Shown here one piece after another: positions 45,973 to 57,332 of a stretch of DNA of 64,000 nt. The notes under the pieces are model-generated. The model was given only the letters and a program-made list of their open reading frames with translations. It did no database searches and was not told the DNA's origin. Position numbers and translations under genes: made by a program. The first letter of the stretch is position 1, and every line of letters starts with the position of its first letter. The stretch is from Erigeron canadensis. Taxonomy: Eukaryota; Streptophyta; Magnoliopsida; Asterales; Asteraceae. Where the stretch lies: assembly GCF_010389155.1 (NCBI RefSeq), contig NC_057764.1, positions 13,268,001 to 13,332,000 of the forward strand, given 5' to 3'.

Positions 45973-47337
45973 CTAAGGTAGAAGTCCTTGTTGAAGTACT
46001 TGAAGCACTTGAACATTACTTGTTGGTAGCAAACTTTCTTGCTCAAAGATCATGCTCGACATCTCATCAAACCAAACATTAATTGTTTCTTGAATTGTGT
46101 TTGTTCGGCGATTGTAGATGCGGTAGGCAATCAATTTTTTGGAATAACCAATAAAATATCCTTCATCACCTTTCTTATCGAACTTTCCAAGATTCTCCCG
46201 ATCATTCAAAGTGTAACAAACACACCCAAATATATGAAAGTAGTTGATGTTGGGTTTGCGTTTGTTCACAACCTCATAAGGAGTCTTTTTGAAACTCTGA
46301 TTGATGATGGACCGATTCTTAATGTGACAAGCAGTGTCAACAGCTTCAGCCCACATAATGGATGGCAATTTGGAATAAGCAAGCATTGTCCTTGCTGCTT
46401 CCACAAGCATTCGATTTCTCCTTTCACCAACACCGTTTTGTTGTGGGGTACGAACTGCTGAAAATTGATGAGTAATGCCTTTGGATTTGCAAAATTCATC
46501 AAAAACAACATTCTTGAACTCAGTACCGTTATCCGAACGGATGTAACAAACTGGAAGTTGAAGATTTACTTGAGTAGTAGTGATGAAATCAAACAAAATT
46601 TGAGTTGTTTCATCTTTGGATGCAAGGAACTTGACCCAAGTATATCTTGAATAATCATCAACAATAACCAAGATGTATTTCTTCCCATTTCGGCTTTGTA
46701 CTTTCATCGGCCCACAAAGATCCATGTGAAGCAAATGAAGAGGTGCTAAAGAGTTTGGAGATTTCTTTGGTTTATGAGAAGCTCTCTTAATCTTCCCAAC
46801 AACACAAGAAGGACAAATATGCTCACTTTCATACTTATAGTCAGGCAAGCCTTCAACAAGATTCTTGTTGAACAAAGTATTGATGGTTTGAAAATTTAGA
46901 TAAGAAAGCCTTCTATGCCATAACCAAGAATTCTTTGACGTAGCCTTTGAAATGAGACAAATATTATCGGTTGGTTGGTTATCATCAAGATTGATGGTAA
47001 AAAGATTATCATCGCGGTCACCACAAAGAATGTCAACTCCATCTAGAGTTTGGATTTTGCAAAGAGATTGTCGAAAAAGAACTTGAAGATTGTTGTCACA
47101 GAATTGTCCAACACTGAACAAATTATGACTTAACCCTTCAACATAGTGAACTTTCTTGATGACAATTCCATTGCGTTCAATGTCTCCATAACCTAAGATA
47201 GGAGCGAAATTGTTGTTTCCAAATCGAACTGTTCCCATGAATCGTTCGATAAAGTTCTTGAGCAAAGCTTTATTTCCAGTCATGTGCTTTGAACACCCGG
47301 AATTGAGTATCCAAACACAGATGGTTATTTCCTGCAA
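45973..47337 (-). CDS. pol: Copia-2 protease-integrase ORF, 454 aa, protease Asp lost
   Basis: An open minus-strand frame starts at TTGCAGG and covers protease and the whole integrase catalytic core. The protease motif reads WILNSGCSKHMTG: the catalytic Asp is Asn (47302-47304), so proteolysis should fail. Integrase keeps WHRRLSYLNF, CPSCVVGK, HMDLCGPM, SDNGTEF and GERRNRML, that is, all three catalytic acidic residues. The C-terminal part includes FGCVCYTLNDREN and FIGYSKK, which Copia-1 has lost. The frame starts without an ATG and is +1 relative to gag, so its expression would need splicing or another bypass. Confidence 0.88.
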   Translation of the reverse strand: MQEITICVWILNSGCSKHMTGNKALLKNFIERFMGTVRFGNNNFAPILGYGDIERNGIVIKKVHYVEGLSHNLFSVGQFCDNNLQVLFRQSLCKIQTLDGVDILCGDRDDNLFTINLDDNQPTDNICLISKATSKNSWLWHRRLSYLNFQTINTLFNKNLVEGLPDYKYESEHICPSCVVGKIKRASHKPKKSPNSLAPLHLLHMDLCGPMKVQSRNGKKYILVIVDDYSRYTWVKFLASKDETTQILFDFITTTQVNLQLPVCYIRSDNGTEFKNVVFDEFCKSKGITHQFSAVRTPQQNGVGERRNRMLVEAARTMLAYSKLPSIMWAEAVDTACHIKNRSIINQSFKKTPYEVVNKRKPNINYFHIFGCVCYTLNDRENLGKFDKKGDEGYFIGYSKKLIAYRIYNRRTNTIQETINVWFDEMSSMIFEQESLLPTSNVQVLQVLQQGLLP

Positions 47338-47347
47338 TCAAAGAAAT

Positions 47348-50300
47348 TTAACCAATTTTAGGTACCCATTTGAAGACGGGTCCTTTATGGTTAGTTAACA
47401 CAGGCAAGGTATATAACTTAGGAACTGCATTCAAACATGCTTTAGAATCAACATAAGCATTAACAAGCACATCATCAATAAGCACATTTGGATAAAAGGT
47501 ATGAACATTCACACATGAATTAAAAGTAACATGTCTACAAGCATTCAAATCAACCACACGAGTACAGGAATCAAAAATGTTTACAAACACACAAGGCCTT
47601 GCCTTGGCACCATTAACATTGTCTAACAAAGATGAATTGTTTGAATTAAAAGAAACACTCTTGTTCCACCTGTTGATTATTAGTGAACTTAGGTTCTAAT
47701 GGCTTAGCAACCCATTTAGTATCACTATTTATGCTCTTTCCACCTGTTGAATTGACACTAAGAAGATTAGAACGAGGGGTTTTAAACACTTTCATCTTTT
47801 TAGGATCTTTTGGAGGTGAGGAAACTTCTTGCTTCTTTGGTTTATCATGAGAGAACCATCCATATCTATTCCTATATCTAGTTGTACCATTAGATGCATC
47901 TTTAGTTAGCGAAACTGAGCTAGACTTAGACACCTTAGGTAAAGAACTAGGTTTAGAGCTAGATGAAGAAGCATTCGGATAGTCTTTTGGAAGTTTCACT
48001 TTGGTGTATTTTGATCTGGGTGTGGTCTCAGCTTGTTCATTTTTGACATGTTTAATCGGGGTAGGAGTCTTTGGTTCTAATTTAACGGTCTTTGGTTTAG
48101 TCTTGACGAGTTTGGTCTTAACTCGTTCCTTTGAATAATATGAAGTTGGAGCTTTGGACAATGGATTTTGAGATTCCTCTTTTCTTTCAACTTTGATTTT
48201 GGTAGATTCAATCTTTTTCTCAGTTTCTGAATCAAAAACATATTCTCCCTCCATGAATTTATCAAAATCATCTTTTGTGAAGAATTTCACTGGAGGTTGA
48301 TTAGTTTTAAATTCTTTTGAAAGTTTTGAAAAATTAGGAATCTTGGTGTCCAACTTCACATCATGGGTAGTCTTAGAAATTAGGTCAACTTAAACTGACA
48401 CATCTTTGGTCTCACAAGAAAATTGAGTAGAAGTATCAACACCAATACTAGCACTAAGCTTAGGGTGAACAACTAACTCATCGATAGTATCACATGTGAA
48501 AAACCTATAGAAGTACCATATCAAAACTAAACTACGTGCAAGTCCTTCATCAGATAAATCAGATTGCACATAATCATCAGCTATAAAACTAGCAGTATTT
48601 TGACAAGTACAATCAAGAGAATCAGTCAAGGTTTGAGTGGAGGAATTTGTAGATGAATTACAAGTAGTTTGGGTAGAATGGTCTACTAAAGCACTTAGGT
48701 CAGTTTGAGTAGAAACATTCTCAAAAACTTTCTTAGTATCAACAACAACAAATTTATCCTCTGAAATTGGATTTTGAGACTTGAGGTGATTAATAACATT
48801 TTGTTGAGATTCCACCTTTTGTTGTAAACCTTCTATTTGTTTTTCCAAAAGTGTGGTTGGAACATACATTTTAGTTGGTTTTGGTGGAGAACCTACAGAT
48901 TCTTGGTTTTGAAAATTTGATGCAATTTCTTCCAATTTGAAAATTGAAGATTCTTTAGTTTTGTATGAAGCATTTATTGCATCATAATTAACCAAAAATT
49001 CATTTGATGGTATTCTCTCAACTTCATCCGTCTCAAATTCGTTATCCAATGGACGAATAAATTGTTGTATCATACCAAGTCGAAGGAACTTTTCATCATA
49101 TAAGGGTTCAATTTCCTCTTTGGCTTTTTGTAATGGAGTGATATTCTCAAATCCCAACCCGAGAAGAAGATCCATTTTATCAATTTTTGACTTGTTGAAA
49201 TAGGCAGTGAAATCCAAGAGAGGGTTTTGTTCAGCTTTATATAACTTTTCTTGATAGAAAAGTATATTCTTTTTAAATTCCTCAACTTGTTTTTCAAGAT
49301 TTTCAATCTCAACGCCTTTTAGAAAACAAGTATGATTTAAGTGGGAAATCTTTCTTTCGAGTTCAACATTGTTTGGTTTAGCTTCTTGGAGCTTTTTATT
49401 AAGAATATCAACATCCATTTGTCTCGCATTTGCCTGAAGCCATTCATTGATCTTTAAATTTCAAGATCTTGATTGGCTTTTTCAAGATCATGAATGGTCT
49501 TTTCAAGATTATGACATTTTTTTAATAACTTAGAATCAGGAGAGGCATTCAACTCACATTCTTTGACCAACACTTTGTCATTATATGTTTGAAAGTCTTG
49601 TTTAATAGCATCATGTTCAAAAAGTAATTTTGAATGTTCCTTAAGAAGTTTTGAAAATTCACTTTTAGAAAATGAAACACTGTTTTTCAACTTTTTGTTT
49701 TTGTTGGCTAAAGATTTGATATGAGTTGTCAAATTTGACAAAGCTAATCTACATGACTCCTTATCTTTAATCAATGAAAAAGTAGAGTCAAGATTTACCT
49801 CATCATCCGGGTATTCAACATCAGTGCTTTCTGCTTCAAATACTTTGTCCTTGGCCAACCTCGCCATAAAGCAAACATTAGCAGAGAGATCTTCATCTTC
49901 ATCATCTGAGAGCAATAGCCATTTGTCATCTTCAGCAAGCAATGCATGATCTACTTCCACTTGTTTGGCTAAAAGCATCTTCTGCTTGTAATACTCATAA
50001 TTCCGCTTTCGAGGTTGCTTGCAATCAATAGCAAAATGACCAGGAATACCACAATTGTAGCACTTTTTGTCTGATGTTGTACCCTTCTCAACAACTTGTT
50101 TCTCATAACCTTCTTTCTTTTCACCATGCTTTGATCCACTTGATTCACCTTGCTCATAGCTCTTGGAATGATAGTGTTCCTTCTTGGGAAATGCACTTGT
50201 GGAAGAAGTGCGGAGATTGTTGTTTGTTGGCCTCGCTTTGTAAAATTTCTTCTTGAAATGCTTTGTTACAGCGGCAAGAGCTTGATATAATTCATTTGAG

Positions 50301-51074
50301 ACACCATCTCTTGTAGCGAACATATCATCTCCCTCCTCATCAGTGAAGAAACAACTACCATTTGTTTCTTAAGAGCTTCAAAAACCTTCCTCTCACAATC
50401 AATGCCAAAGGATCAGAAGATACAACTTCTAGCATTTTGCTTCATGAGGCTTTTCTTAGAACTTGGTTTTCATTGAGTTTGAAGGATTCATAGAGAGTAT
50501 TAATAGTGAACTTGGTCAGATTTTGGTGTTGCTTGACTTGTGTTCCAAAATCATCCCATTCTGGACCAAGAGCTTTGATGAATTTGATGTTCAGTTCAAT
50601 CTCTGTTTTCGTGACATTGTTCTTCCTCAGTTCATTTATGATATTGCAAAACCTATAGTAGACACCCTCAAGAGATTCATTTGCCAATTTGTTGAAGTTA
50701 TCAAACTCAATCAAAACATTGGTCAATCGAATTGTAGAAGTCATGTCAGCTCCTTCCATCTGTCTAGCCACCTCATCCCATATCTCCTTGGCTGTTTCAT
50801 AAGAATCAACCGAGCCATAGATTTCATCTGGTAGAGATACAAGCATGATCTAGCTCTGTTATCTGCAGCTGTTCGATCTTTTTGCTCAGCATTCAAAAGA
50901 TCAAGAGTGAGTATTTCTTTAGTAGTGGGATGGTGATGAACTGCAAGTCCATTAAGGATGGAATCTTTAAGCATGTGACCATTTGTTTGACGTTCCACAT
51001 AGTCCATAGGAACCACGGTAGAGAACTGGAGGTCTTGTATCTGAACCCAATGCCAATGCTTCACGAGAAGCCAT
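47348..51074 (-). pseudogene. gag: Copia-2 gag, frameshifted
   Basis: The native ATG is at 51074 (MASREALALGSDTRPPVLY). After RGSY a short deletion shifts the frame relative to Copia-3, and the capsid region continues in other frames (MDYVERQTNG, 50846-50442). The zinc knuckle CYNCGIPGHFAIDC lies in 50323-49454, followed by acidic DDEDEDLSANVCFMARL. Coiled-coil and TQT-motif parts are at 49418-48390 (STQT/STQF motifs at 48396-48713), then a basic tail (48359-47646, 47629-47348) ending in KWVPK, a few residues and TAA. At least four breaks prevent translation as one protein. Confidence 0.87.
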
Positions 51075-51137
51075 TTGAAAATGATTTGGTTTGAAAATAG
51101 AATTGAATGAAGAGTTTGAAGAAAATCAGAAAATGAA

Positions 51138-51851
51138 ACGATCTTGATGAAGATCGTCCTAGATGGAGATCGTCCTAGAATGAAGGAGAAAAAAAATGAG
51201 ACGATTTTGAAGATGATCGTCTTGGAGAATTTAGTGGAATTTGGCTAAGTATGAAATGAAATTGAAATTGAGGTTTGTTTTTGGATTTTTGAGAAATGAA
51301 AAATGAAACGAATTAAAGAAAATTGATTTGGAATTTTGAGAAGTGGGACAGTCTTGATGAAGATCGTCCTAGGGTTCTTGAGAATTTGAAGAAAATTCTA
51401 AGTATTTTGGAGAAAATTGGATAGAGTATCAGTATGTATTGGAAGAAATGAAATTGAGCAAAACCAATGTAGAAGATCAGTTACCCAAGAAGTGTGTGAT
51501 TCCCAATCACAACAACTTCGAATGATCAACCAAAACACACCAACTAACAAAGAAATCTGAGACGATCTTGTTAAGGATCGTCCTAGGGTCAGTGAGCTGA
51601 GACGATCTTGGCAGAATCGTCCTAGCTTTCTTTCTCAAAATTTTCAAATGTAAAATACTTTTCAAGTATTTGAATTGACTAAACCAATCCTTTCAGATTA
51701 ATTAGCCACAATCAAGCACTTCACAACACAATCTCTTGTCAGAACATTCTTGAGGAGATCGTCCTATAAGCCACTAAGCACGAGTATGAAATATGAGTAT
51801 CTAGAGACTGAGACGATCTGTAGAAGATCGTCCTAGCCCAAATCGTCCTGG
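51138..51851 (-). repeat. Array of GACGATCTT/AAGATCGTC hairpin modules in Copia-2 leader
   Basis: Six full modules (about 51138, 51199, 51345, 51559, 51599, 51809) and at least three half modules (about 51165, 51755, 51841). The plus-strand pattern is GAGACGATCTT, 3-6 nt, AAGATCGTCCTAG. Arms pair over 8-9 bp. Spacing is irregular. They lie between the primer-binding site and gag, where packaging and dimerisation signals of retroelements usually are. Confidence 0.85.
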
Positions 51852-51986
51852 TATCATCTTTTTCATCCAAACAGATATTTTCAAAAACTCCATTGATGAC
51901 TTAGAAAAACTTCGATAACTTTCGAATTACTTAGATATTTTCATCTTTTTCATTCAGTAATGGATCGATATCAGAATGATGTTTTT

Positions 51987-51997
51987 CTCTGATACCA
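51987..51997 (-). other. Copia-2 primer-binding site, initiator-Met tRNA type
   Basis: The minus strand reads TGGTATCAGAG two nt inside the 5' LTR, complementary to the 3' end of initiator tRNA-Met. Confidence 0.92.
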
Positions 51998-51999
51998 CA

Positions 52000-52325
52000 T
52001 GTGAGTAACACGATTTCTACACTGAATTCATGTCATCATCAATGGTGGATTTGATGTGTGTGTGTCCTTGGTGTGAGTGTGTGTTTTTTGAGAGAGAAAG
52101 TGGATGATTGGAATTAATGTGTGTGTGTAAAGGTTACAGGAATCAATTTGTGTGTAGAGGTTGTTATGATCCCTAAGGCATGAGGGGTATTTATAGGCTA
52201 ACTATACAATTATGCTAATTATCACAATTAGCCCCTCAACCTTAGTGATCATTCACCTATGACTTAACTACAAGTAAGTCCACTAATCTAGATTACAATT
52301 TATCACTATTTTTGGATTTCTAACA
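52000..52325 (-). repeat. Copia-2 5' LTR
   Basis: 326 bp with TGTTAGAAATCC and ACTCACA ends on the minus strand. It contains the same TATAAATACC box (about 52189-52199) as the 3' LTR. This short LTR contrasts with the roughly 11 kb body. Confidence 0.95.
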
Positions 52326-52330
52326 GTACT
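52326..52330. repeat. Target-site duplication GTACT of Copia-2, right copy
   Basis: Matches 30624-30628 exactly. Confidence 0.95.
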
Positions 52331-53174
52331 TGTCTTGGATGGGTTTCTTTTGTTATCGCAGTGATTTTGAGCCTTCAGATTTTCTATGAGTGCATCATCA
52401 AGAGACTTTTTCGAATCATTAATTTCTTTTTCCAAAACACTTTGTGGTATATAAGGTCTGACATATTCAGGCTTTGGAAATGAAGTTGAATCATTTAATG
52501 GTTTTTCCCTAAAACACTTAAGTATTTCAGGAACCTCTACCTCATGATTATCTTTATTGCTTTGACACACAGGGCGAGTCAAAAAATCAAATGACTCACC
52601 AATTAATTCATAATTGAAGTAAACATTTGCACCCTTCTTTAAAAAATCATCTGCCTCAACATCACCATGACTTGGTCTCACAAGTTGATCAGTTATCCCA
52701 CTTTTCATATGAGCAAATGTTCTGGATTGACATAACCTAACTCTAAGTTGAATTGAGTTTTTGAATTTCTTGGCCTATTCAAATAGATTTGTTGATAAGT
52801 TCGATTTATCTTGTACAACTTTTCCTGATAAAAATCTATTTCAGTTTTGAGTTCCTCATTTTTCTTTTCAAATTGTTGATAAAGAGAATCCTTTATACAA
52901 CAATGATATTTTAGGTTAGAAATTTGATCTTCCATTTCTTTCAACCCAGGGGTAGACTCATTCAATTTAACATTTAATGACTCTATGTCCTCAACCAAAG
53001 CATTTGCCCGAAGCATTTCATTTGTCTTCTCAACTCCCAATTTTCTCATGATTTTGTTTAATTCAAGAACTTTGGTTTCAAGTTGTTGTTTCTCAAGATG
53101 AATTTTGGAATTTAGAGTAAAAGTGACTGCAGCTTTTTTAGATTTCAAATTGTCAAATTCTTTTTGAAGAAGAT
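52331..53174 (-). pseudogene. gag: Copia-3 gag, coiled-coil part
   Basis: Two minus-strand frames (53184-52705 and 52708-52283, the ends of which run into inserted DNA) encode a Lys/Glu/Leu-rich coiled coil with LEKQQLETKVLELNK and EKKNEELKTEIDFYQEKLY, and then a region with FNYELIGESFDFL and YVRPYIPQSVLEKEI that corresponds to YIPSTFLEKQI in Copia-1. The frame changes near 52706. On the 5' side it continues, after removal of the solo LTR, from FQAKFDL in the next block. Confidence 0.83.
53170..53174. repeat. Target-site duplication AAGAT of solo LTR, left copy
   Basis: AAGAT here and at 54809-54813 flank the solo LTR exactly. Confidence 0.95.
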
Positions 53175-54808
53175 TGATGTGCAAAATCGAGCTTTAAATT
53201 TATAAAACTAAAACTACCCAAAAACTCACTACTACGCACTCACAGGCAGTGGACCCGATCGTTTGTAATATAGTTAAGAGATAAGTCTGAGTTCGTTCTC
53301 AGGGATTGGAAATGATTAATTGCTTGTCAAATGGTTTGGAAAACGGGTGTTGCTTTGAAAATCCTCTTAGACAAATAAAGTAAATTGGTTTGCAAAATAA
53401 TTGCATAAATTTAAAAGAAACTTCAGACAATATAATTAAAGGTCATCCACCTTGACTTCCCTCAACTTCAAATGTGATTGCATTTAATGAAGAACAAATT
53501 CTCTAGAGTTTAAAGATAATCGTGACAAGATTAGGATACTCACGTGGTACCACCAACCGTGAACAAAATATCGAATCACCTAATTGCCAGTTAAATTACC
53601 AAAGCCGGTACCACCAAAACTAAGACAATTCTTCTAACAATCAGTTTTATTGACTATCAAATTATCAATTGAACCTATGTGACAATAGCGTGCTACCACC
53701 AACCGATATCAATCATGTTGACAAAATTAATCTTTTCTTAAAATGATATTCACTATCATACCATGAACTAGTGATAATTACTTATAGACAAGTAACCGTT
53801 TTAAAATCACATACACATTCAACTGGTACCACCAACGAAGAATCATATGCAACCAATAAGAAAATTAATTAATGAAAAGAATTAACATCATCAAGATCAC
53901 AGAATAACGACAATTAAATAAACCCTCTTGAATTAAAAATATTGCAATCACATTAAACGTTTCATCAAGGTGGATGATTAAACGTTTAGCCACTCATGAT
54001 CAATCCACAATAATAAATAAAATAGAAGAGAAACATGATGTACCAATTGTTTGATGAAAATTAAATTGCAAGACAATAAGTAGATACGATCTAGATAGGT
54101 GCCCGTGAATCTTCAACGAGTCCGCCTAAGAAATAATCTTGATTGGAGGAAGAAGAACCCTTGTAGAACAGCTCCTAGAAAGATTTTTGATAGCCAATTT
54201 TTGACCTAGGGTTTTCTATTTATACTCCTCCAAAATCTGATGCAAAAACATGGCAAGTCTAATTCTCTCGTGCACCCACTGCGGCGCAGTGGGGTTAAGA
54301 CTTCCCTCACTGCGACGCAGTGAGGTGTTGTTTGACTTTGACTTCGGCTGACTGTGGCGCAGTGGCTTGTGTGACCACCACTGCGGCGCAGTATGAATCC
54401 ACGGCCTCCTTTCTACCTTTCCTGACTGCGACGCAGTCATTCACTTACGACTCCCACTGCGGCGCAGTGGGGCAATCTTCACTTGTTTCCGAGGATATTA
54501 GCTGCGGCATAGTGGGCTACATGCATCCCCACTGCGGCGCAGTCATTGCTTGTACAGAACCAACTAATTTTGATCTCAATTACTTGCCAAACTCTGTCGT
54601 TTCTTCCACTCAAATTAACTCTCATCATCATAACGTACTTCCTGGCCAATAATCATCCGAAAATGTACCGAATGAGCGCGTATCCTGTTTAGAGCCTATA
54701 AACACTAACATACACCATAAACGCGCCAAATGAATACAAAAACGACTTAAAACATACAGTAAAATGGCCAATAACAATGTGGGTAATGGGTATAAATTAG
54801 TCACATCA
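53175..54808 (-). repeat. Solo Athila LTR
   Basis: 1634 bp, same TGATGTG/CACATCA ends and content as the Athila LTRs at 15102 and 27463, but no internal region. The perfect AAGAT duplication shows one insertion followed by LTR-LTR recombination. Removing it and one duplication restores the Copia-3 gag frame FDLLQKEFDN. Confidence 0.95.
54273..54547. repeat. Array of 8 ACTGCGGCGCAGT palindromes in solo LTR
   Basis: Eight modules, including CCCACTGCGGCGCAGTGGGG, CCTCACTGCGACGCAGTGAGG and TGACTGCGACGCAGTCA, in the same order as in the Athila 5' LTR. Arm changes between modules are partly compensatory. Confidence 0.9.
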
Positions 54809-54813
54809 AAGAT

Positions 54814-56258
54814 CAAACTTAGCTTGAAAATTGAGTAGAATTTGGTCTTTTTCTTTCAAATCATTGTTTATTTTTGAAATCTCTTTGTTTTTCTTTTTAC
54901 CTTCTTGAATAACTGCTTCACTTTTATCCATATAAAAACCTAAAAGTTTGTTGGGAATTATGATTACCTCATCATCCTCTTCAGTAGAATCTGCAGCTTC
55001 ATCATCAAGCTCCTTTGACTTCTTGATCTTCGTCATGAAGCACACATTTGCTGCAAGTTCATCAGTCTCATCATTAGTGAGATGAAGCCATTTGTCATCT
55101 TCAGCTAGAAGAGCAATCCCACTTTCTTCTTGTTTTGCCAACATGAGCTTGTACTTGTAGTACTCTGAATTCTTTTGACAAGGTTTGGTACACTCTGCAG
55201 CAATATGACCAGGAATCCCACATTTATAGCACTTTCTATCCCCATTCCTCTTTTCCAAGACTTTCCTTTCAAACCTTTTCTCACTCTCAAACTTCTTTCC
55301 CCAACCAGTTCCTTGTAGGTCTCAAACTTAGGAACACTTGCATTCTTGGCATATAATGAAACTGAGGAAGACCAAAGCTGATTATTGGTAGGTTTCTTCT
55401 TGAAGAATTTCTTCTTAAGAGCTTTTGTGAAGTAAGCTAACTCTTTATACATCTCAAGATCCTTCTCATCTAGTTCAGGATCACTTACATCACTCACCTT
55501 CGAATCAGTTTCAAGTTCAACTCTGCTTTTCCTTAAACCTCTTGAAGATTTCTTTTCAACAACAAGAGCCAGTGGATCAGAATGAACAGTTTCTCTTTCA
55601 TCTTTTGAGTCTTTAGAACTTGATCAGCGTTCAATGTTAACTTTTCAAACAAAGTGTGAATCGTCATGTTTCCAAAGTTTGCTTGTTGGTTCAGCTGGGT
55701 CTCATACACCTGCCACTCCTCTTCAAGATTCTTGATGAACTTGATGTTCAACTCCATGTTTGTCTTTTTGACATCATTTTTCCTCAGTTTATTGATGCTA
55801 TTGCAAAATCTGATGCAGGCATCATTGAGAGGTTCTCCTTTTTGCTGTTTGAATGTATCATACATGTTCAAAACATTTGACAACCTTATGGTGTTAGAAA
55901 CATCAGAACCTTCTATTTGTTTTTCAACTTCATCCCAAATATCCTTTCCAGTTTCATATGAGTCCACATTGCAATATATATCATCCGGAAGTGCTTGATA
56001 AAGATAAGCAATGGACATTTGATCAACTTCAACACGATTTTTCTATTCAGCATTCCAGCTTTCTTCTGGAAGAAGTTCATTGTTCACAGGGTTTTTAGGA
56101 ATTTCAGGACCATCTTTCAAAGATTTTCTGATGTTCTTTAAATTCTTTTGTCGATCAATCCAATTCAGAAATCTTTTCTTCCATAGAGGGTAAGATCCTC
56201 TGAACAACACAGGAGGTCTTCCATCTGAACCTAGAGCCAAAACCTCTCTTGAAGACAT
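54814..56258 (-). pseudogene. gag: Copia-3 gag, N-terminal and zinc-knuckle part
   Basis: The start is the ATG at 56258 (MSSREVLALGSDGRPPVLF, then GSYPLWKKRFLNWIDRQ). A second frame (56018-55533) holds the capsid core with YQALPDDIYCNVDSYETGKDI and IRFCNSINKLRKNDV. The third (55497-55105) and fourth (55258-54806) overlap at a frameshift; the last carries the zinc knuckle CYKCGIPGHIAAEC and the acidic segment DDEVIIIPNK. Comparison with Copia-2 shows the same architecture with roughly half the residues changed. A stop near 56040 and two frame changes break the gene. Confidence 0.86.
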
Positions 56259-57045
56259 TGTAAAACTTTGAGAATAATAAAAAAAATTAAGATTTTGAAA
56301 CTGAATTTCTGAAGAATGCCGAGCTCAGACTTCGGCAAATAGAACAAGTTGTTGTTAACAAAAGTTGATTTGTAAATAATGTCGAGCAATTATCTCCATA
56401 AACAAACCAAGTATTTTGATCAATGTCAATTTTAACTAAGTACCGAGCTTGTACTTCGGCAACTAGTACAATCACTAACACAGGTTACCAATACTTAACC
56501 AATATATTCAAGTTCACTTGTTTGCCGAGATGATATCTCTGCAAACTAAACAAGTCGTTTCAACACTTAACCAAGAAATCAACGAGGTATAAACTCAATT
56601 ATTTGTCGAGTTAAAAACTCTGCAAAAAAAAAAAACAATTTCTCCACTCCTTGTTTTATCTTCTGTATGCTTGTAATTGTCGAGCAAGTAGCTCCGCAAA
56701 GAGAACAAATCAAAATCAACAACCTCTGCAAACACTAGAAATCACAAAACGACAAAATAGTCGATTTGCAGAATTCAAATACCACTGATCTATGCTTTTG
56801 ACGAGCAAAGATGAAATTAAACTTTCTGATGGAATTGAACTCTAATTTTGATACAGAATGATTATAATCGAAATCCTAGACGATCGGTGAACAAACTTTG
56901 AAGAAAAAACACACAGAATTATACTGGAATCAATTGCATAGTTATCTCGGCAAATGGATATTTGTATGAATAGCTCAAAAACATCAAAATTAAGAACAAA
57001 TTCAGCTTCATTCTTGATTCTGGATTGTTCAAATTGACTGATTTT
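56259..57045 (-). other. Copia-3 leader
   Basis: About 790 bp between primer-binding site and gag. It contains the hairpin array at 56316-56700 and an A11-12 run at about 56625-56636. No ORF is convincing. Confidence 0.75.
56316..56700 (-). repeat. Array of 6 GCAGAG/CTCGGC hairpin modules in Copia-3 leader
   Basis: Modules at about 56316, 56379, 56440, 56521, 56602 and 56678 read, on the minus strand, TTTGC(A/C)GA(G/A), 5-7 nt, CTCG(G/A)CAAA. They match the array at 10352-10966 in sequence and direction. Additional half-modules occur near 56940. Confidence 0.82.
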
Positions 57046-57057
57046 GCTTTGATACCA
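57046..57057 (-). other. Copia-3 primer-binding site
   Basis: The minus strand reads TGGTATCAAAGC two nt inside the 5' LTR; one or two differences from the initiator-Met consensus. Confidence 0.85.
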
Positions 57058-57059
57058 AA

Positions 57060-57332
57060 TGTAATGTATGTAATTGGGCTTAACTATGTGTTTTAGTGTG
57101 TGTTAATGGAGTTCGTGTGTGTGTAAGTGTGTGTAATATGCCGAGAGAGGAAGAGTGTGTGTTGAAAGATTAGATTGCATGAAAATAAGGTTACAATTCT
57201 AAGCTATGGAAGGGGCTTTATATACTCCTATACAATTTATACTAGTCCCCCTTCCATACTTATGAGAAAAACAAACAAATACCTTAGTATTATAAACATA
57301 CAAATCAACTACTAGAAATTATATTTCTAACA
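57060..57332 (-). repeat. Copia-3 5' LTR
   Basis: 273 bp, minus-strand ends TGTTAGAAATAT and CATTACA. It contains TATATAAAGCCCC (about 57210-57222, minus strand), a likely TATA box. The first bases are shared with the Copia-2 LTR; the remainder differs. No partner 3' LTR was found in the window. Confidence 0.87.

Larger units (their letters stand above)
30629..52325 (-). mobile_element. Copia-2: SIRE-like Copia element with both LTRs, split by T2
   Basis: LTRs at 52000-52325 and 30629-30938 have TGTTAG...CACA ends, a primer-binding site, a polypurine tract and a perfect 5-bp target duplication. Without the T2 insertion (32229-42346) the element is about 11.6 kb. The 3' region between pol and the 3' LTR is about 2.9 kb, long even for this lineage. 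LTR divergence is about 2-3% by eye, with a 16-bp indel. Gag, protease, integrase, RT and RNase H are all recognisable but broken. Confidence 0.95.
10347..57332 (-). mobile_element. Copia-3: older SIRE-like Copia element, host to three insertions
   Basis: Minus-strand element in four blocks: 57332-54809, 53174-52326, 30628-29098 and 15101-10347. Its 5' LTR (57060-57332), primer-binding site, leader, gag, protease, integrase, RT and RNase H appear in the correct order once the insertions (53175-54808, 30629-52325, 15102-29097) are set aside. The reading frame resumes exactly across each insertion. Its 3' LTR is not found; the element ends at the tail-to-tail junction with Copia-1 near 10347. 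Its outer left flank (57333 onward) is Reina-like Gypsy coding sequence, into which Copia-3 inserted. Confidence 0.87.
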
